Of a stretch of 64,000 bases of DNA, positions 61,770 through 64,000 are shown one piece after another. The stretch is from Burkholderia pyrrocinia. GTDB taxonomy: Bacteria > Pseudomonadota > Gammaproteobacteria > Burkholderiales > Burkholderiaceae. How positions within the stretch are numbered: the first letter of the stretch is position 1; every line of letters begins with the position of its first letter. A program made the position numbers and the translations under genes. The DNA lies in assembly GCF_018417535.1 (NCBI RefSeq), contig NZ_CP070977.1, forward strand, positions 2,976,001 to 3,040,000, in the 5' to 3' direction. Under the pieces are notes generated by a model, which did no database searches, was not told the DNA's origin, and saw nothing but the letters and a program-made list of their open reading frames with translations.

Positions 61770-63497
61770 TTATGCGGTCTTCTGCACGTCGAGCTTCAGT
61801 TCCTCGATCATCCGGTCGCGCATCACGAACTTCTGCACCTTGCCCGTCACCGTCATCGGCAGCTCGTCGACGAAGCGGATATAGCGCGGAATCTTGTAGT
61901 GCGCGATCTGCCCGTTGCAGAACGCGCGCACGTCGTCCTCGGTCATCTGCTCGTCCGCGCGCAGCACGATCCACGCGCACAGCTCCTCGCCGTATTTCGC
62001 ATCGGGCACGCCGAAAACCTGCGCGCTCTGGATCTTCGGATGCCGAAACAGGAATTCCTCGATCTCGCGCGGATAGACGTTCTCGCCGCCGCGAATCACC
62101 ATGTCCTTCAGGCGGCCGACGATGTTGCAATAGCCGTCCGCATCGAGCGTCGCGAGGTCGCCCGTATGCATCCAGCCGTCGACCAGCACCTCACGCGTCT
62201 TCGCGTCGTCGTCCCAGTAGCCGAGCATCACCGAATAGCCCTTCGTGCACAGCTCGCCCGTCGCGCCGACCGGTACGATGCCGCCGTTCGGATCGACGAT
62301 CTTCACTTCCAGATGCGGCTGGATGCGTCCGACTGTCGTCGTGCGCTTCTCGAGCGGATCGTCGGTCGAGCTCTGGAACGACACGGGGCTCGTCTCCGTC
62401 ATCCCGTACGCGATCGTGATCTCCGACAGGTGCATCTGCGACACGACGCGCTTCATCGTCTCGATCGGGCACGGCGAGCCGGCCATGATCCCGGTGCGCA
62501 GCGTCGACAGGTCGAATGTCGGGAACGCCGGATGATCGAGTTCCGCGATGAACATCGTCGGCACGCCGTGCAGTGCGGTGCAGCCTTCGTCGGCCACGGC
62601 CGCGAGCGTCGCGACCGGGTCGAACGCTTCGCCCGGGAACACCATCGCCGCGCCCTTCGACACGCACGCGAGCACGGCCAGCACCATCCCGAAGCAGTGG
62701 TACAGCGGCACCGGGATGCACAACGTGTCCTGCTCGCTGAAACGCATCGCCGTCGCGATCGAGCGCCCGTTGTTGACGATGTTGCGATGCGTGAGCGTCG
62801 CCCCCTTCGGGCTGCCGGTCGTGCCGCTCGTGAACTGGATGTTGATCGGGTCGTTGGCCGCGAGCGTCGCGCCGATCGCGTCGAGCAATGCGGGGTCGAC
62901 GGCCTGGCGGCCGCGCGTCATCACGTCGGCGAAACGGAACATGCCGGCCGGCGCGACGTCGCCCATCGATACGACGATACGCAGGCTCGGCACGCGTGCC
63001 GCGTGCAGGTCGCCCGGTGTCGCGCTCGCGAGCTCCGGCGCGATCGTCTGCAGCATCTCGACATAGGCCGACGATTTGAAGCGCTCGGCCGCGATCACGG
63101 CCTTGCAGCCGACCTTGTTCAGCGCGTACTCGAGTTCGGCGAGCCGGTAGGCCGGATTGAGGTTGACGAGCACCGCGCCGATACGCGCGGTCGCGAACTG
63201 CGTGAGCAGCCATTCGCTGCGGTTCAGCGACCAGATGCCGACGCGATCGCCCTTCACGATCCCGAGCGCGGCGAGGCCGGCCGCGAGCACGTCGACCTCG
63301 CCTGCGAACTCGCGCCAGGTCCAGCGTACTTGCTGCTCGCGGAACACGACGGCCGGACGGTCGGGAAAGCGGCCGGCGGTATCGCGCAGGAACCGGCCGA
63401 TCGTCGCGTCGGATAGCGGCACGTCGGTCACGCCGCGCACGTACGACAGTCCGTTTTCGGGCGCAATCAGCGCCCCCACGCCAAGGTCTGCTGCCAT
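61770..63497 (-). CDS. Acyl-CoA synthetase (AMP-binding, long/medium-chain type)
   Basis: A 575-residue ANL-superfamily enzyme. ATG 63497 has GGAGAC four bases before ATTCATG. Core motifs: [20 protein letters not shown] (P-loop), [74 protein letters not shown] and the A10 lysine [14 protein letters not shown]. The central PLYHCFGMV is typical of the AcsF/YngI-like fatty-acyl-CoA synthetases that activate medium or branched acids. It precedes the atp operon end on the same strand and is separated from it by a terminator. No beta-oxidation genes adjoin. Confidence 0.92.
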   Translation of the reverse strand: MAADLGVGALIAPENGLSYVRGVTDVPLSDATIGRFLRDTAGRFPDRPAVVFREQQVRWTWREFAGEVDVLAAGLAALGIVKGDRVGIWSLNRSEWLLTQFATARIGAVLVNLNPAYRLAELEYALNKVGCKAVIAAERFKSSAYVEMLQTIAPELASATPGDLHAARVPSLRIVVSMGDVAPAGMFRFADVMTRGRQAVDPALLDAIGATLAANDPINIQFTSGTTGSPKGATLTHRNIVNNGRSIATAMRFSEQDTLCIPVPLYHCFGMVLAVLACVSKGAAMVFPGEAFDPVATLAAVADEGCTALHGVPTMFIAELDHPAFPTFDLSTLRTGIMAGSPCPIETMKRVVSQMHLSEITIAYGMTETSPVSFQSSTDDPLEKRTTTVGRIQPHLEVKIVDPNGGIVPVGATGELCTKGYSVMLGYWDDDAKTREVLVDGWMHTGDLATLDADGYCNIVGRLKDMVIRGGENVYPREIEEFLFRHPKIQSAQVFGVPDAKYGEELCAWIVLRADEQMTEDDVRAFCNGQIAHYKIPRYIRFVDELPMTVTGKVQKFVMRDRMIEELKLDVQKTA

Positions 63498-63687
63498 GAA
63501 TGTCTCCGTCCTTTTTGTCTGATCGGCCCGCGCGCGCTTGCCGCGCCCGCCTCCGCCGCCGCAATCGCGACGGGTGGCCTCACCGCGGATGATGACGCGC
63601 TCCGTTGACGACACTCTGACATCAATTCGCGGCGGACGGATGAAATAGCACGACCGGACGAAACACCGCGGCACGCAAAGGACAGAC

Positions 63688-63720
63688 GAAAAAAAAGCAG
63701 CCCGAAGGCTGCTTTCTTTC
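63688..63720 (-). terminator. Terminator of the atp operon
   Basis: Read on the reverse strand, AAGCAGCC and GGCTGCTT pair around a TTCG loop, followed by T8. It lies 20 bp after the atpC stop. On the + strand there is also a T-containing end, but no + strand gene reaches it. Confidence 0.93.
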
Positions 63721-63739
63721 GCGGGATACGCGGCGCGGC

Positions 63740-64000
63740 TCAGTGCCGGCTGCGAATCTTCGCCAGACGCTGGATCGCCTCGAGCTGCGCCATCGCGGTC
63801 GCGAGCTCGGATTGCGCCTTCGCGAGGTCGAGGTCCGACTTCGCGTTCTGCAGCGTTTCCTCGGCGCGCTTGCGCGCTTCCTCGGCTTTCGCCGCGTCGA
63901 GGTCCTTGCCGCGGATCGCGGTATCGGCGAGCACCGTCACGGCGCCCGGCTGCACTTCGAGAATGCCGCCCGCGACGAACACGAATTCGTCGTTGCCGCC
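63740..64000 (-). CDS. atpC: ATP synthase epsilon subunit, C-terminal part (runs off the right edge)
   Basis: The last 86 codons of the F1 epsilon subunit, stop at 63740. The start is outside the window. The sequence reads [40 protein letters not shown] and the two C-terminal helices [40 protein letters not shown]. The beta-sandwich end and the regulatory helical hairpin are as in AtpC. Epsilon couples the rotor to F1 and inhibits ATP hydrolysis. It is the last gene of the atp operon, as the terminator just after it shows. Confidence 0.97.
   Translation of the reverse strand, partial: GGNDEFVFVAGGILEVQPGAVTVLADTAIRGKDLDAAKAEEARKRAEETLQNAKSDLDLAKAQSELATAMAQLEAIQRLAKIRSRH

Noticed and set aside
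61480..62130. Long - strand frame reaching past the acyl-CoA synthetase stop into the candidate RNA region
   Set aside because: It is a different frame from the enzyme and shows no family features; the hairpins and terminator explain the region better.

Overview
This window looks like the primary chromosome of a Burkholderia, most likely a member of the Burkholderia cepacia complex. The evidence is the very high GC with strong GC3 bias, the beta-proteobacterial gene set (trifunctional PutA, a 364-residue HemE, Rep, PriA), the tandem glycine riboswitch in front of gcvTHP, and the start of the atp operon (atpC) at the right edge. Nothing marks it as a plasmid. No CRISPR array, no intact insertion sequence and no complete prophage are visible.

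Layout. 1-2487: end of a TPR protein and a membrane protein that joins a GRDP-like domain to a TIGR04222-type region and ends in a Cys/Ser tail. About 2700-7000: an AT-richer island with a small secreted protein, a tandem pair of paralogous proteins of unknown function, a long poor-coding stretch, a phage-gene 3' end with its terminator and an integrase C-terminal fragment lying directly against the 3' end of tRNA-Arg(CCG). 7330-13197: a diheme cytochrome c, rep, an SGNH hydrolase, a Gfo/Idh/MocA oxidoreductase and a lipoprotein. 13279-20981: glycine and serine catabolism, with a sigma70-type promoter, a tandem glycine riboswitch, gcvT-gcvH-gcvP, an exported alginate-lyase-like protein and sdaA. 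21097-24927: a ParE/RelE-type toxin-antitoxin pair, then a ThDP enzyme translationally coupled to a glycosyltransferase-9-like protein.

24976-35866: an ethanolamine-use region with an EutR-like AraC regulator, an aldehyde dehydrogenase, eutC, eutB and the permease gene eat. Two PNPOx-fold proteins and a DHA2 exporter/LysR pair lie within it. Permease, ammonia lyase and aldehyde dehydrogenase would convert ethanolamine to ammonia and acetate without a microcompartment. 36053-42942: a CmpX-like membrane protein, an AraC-GyrI regulator, a divergent Cd/Zn/Pb module (cadA-type ATPase plus a Gly/His-rich zinc-ribbon protein, opposite a MerR regulator with a 19-bp-spacer promoter) and a PadR gene behind two interleaved inverted repeats. 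42988-46435: a same-strand set of aminotransferase, periplasmic binding protein and FAD-linked hydroxyacid dehydrogenase. 46645-50646: TetR divergent from an AidB-like acyl-CoA dehydrogenase and an acyl-CoA ligase. 50760-60098: a LivJ/K-type binding protein, putA, priA and hemE. 60248-64000: a PheC-like protein, an intergenic region holding a probable structured small RNA, an acyl-CoA synthetase and the end of atpC.

The points most worth follow-up are the tandem paralogs in the tRNA-Arg island, the hairpin-rich candidate RNA at about 61495-61710, the cluster of GTTGCA sites upstream of putA (the known PutA operator core in enterics), the zinc-ribbon gene joined to cadA, and the Cys/Ser-tailed membrane protein. 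Functions come from reading motifs by eye; no database search was run.
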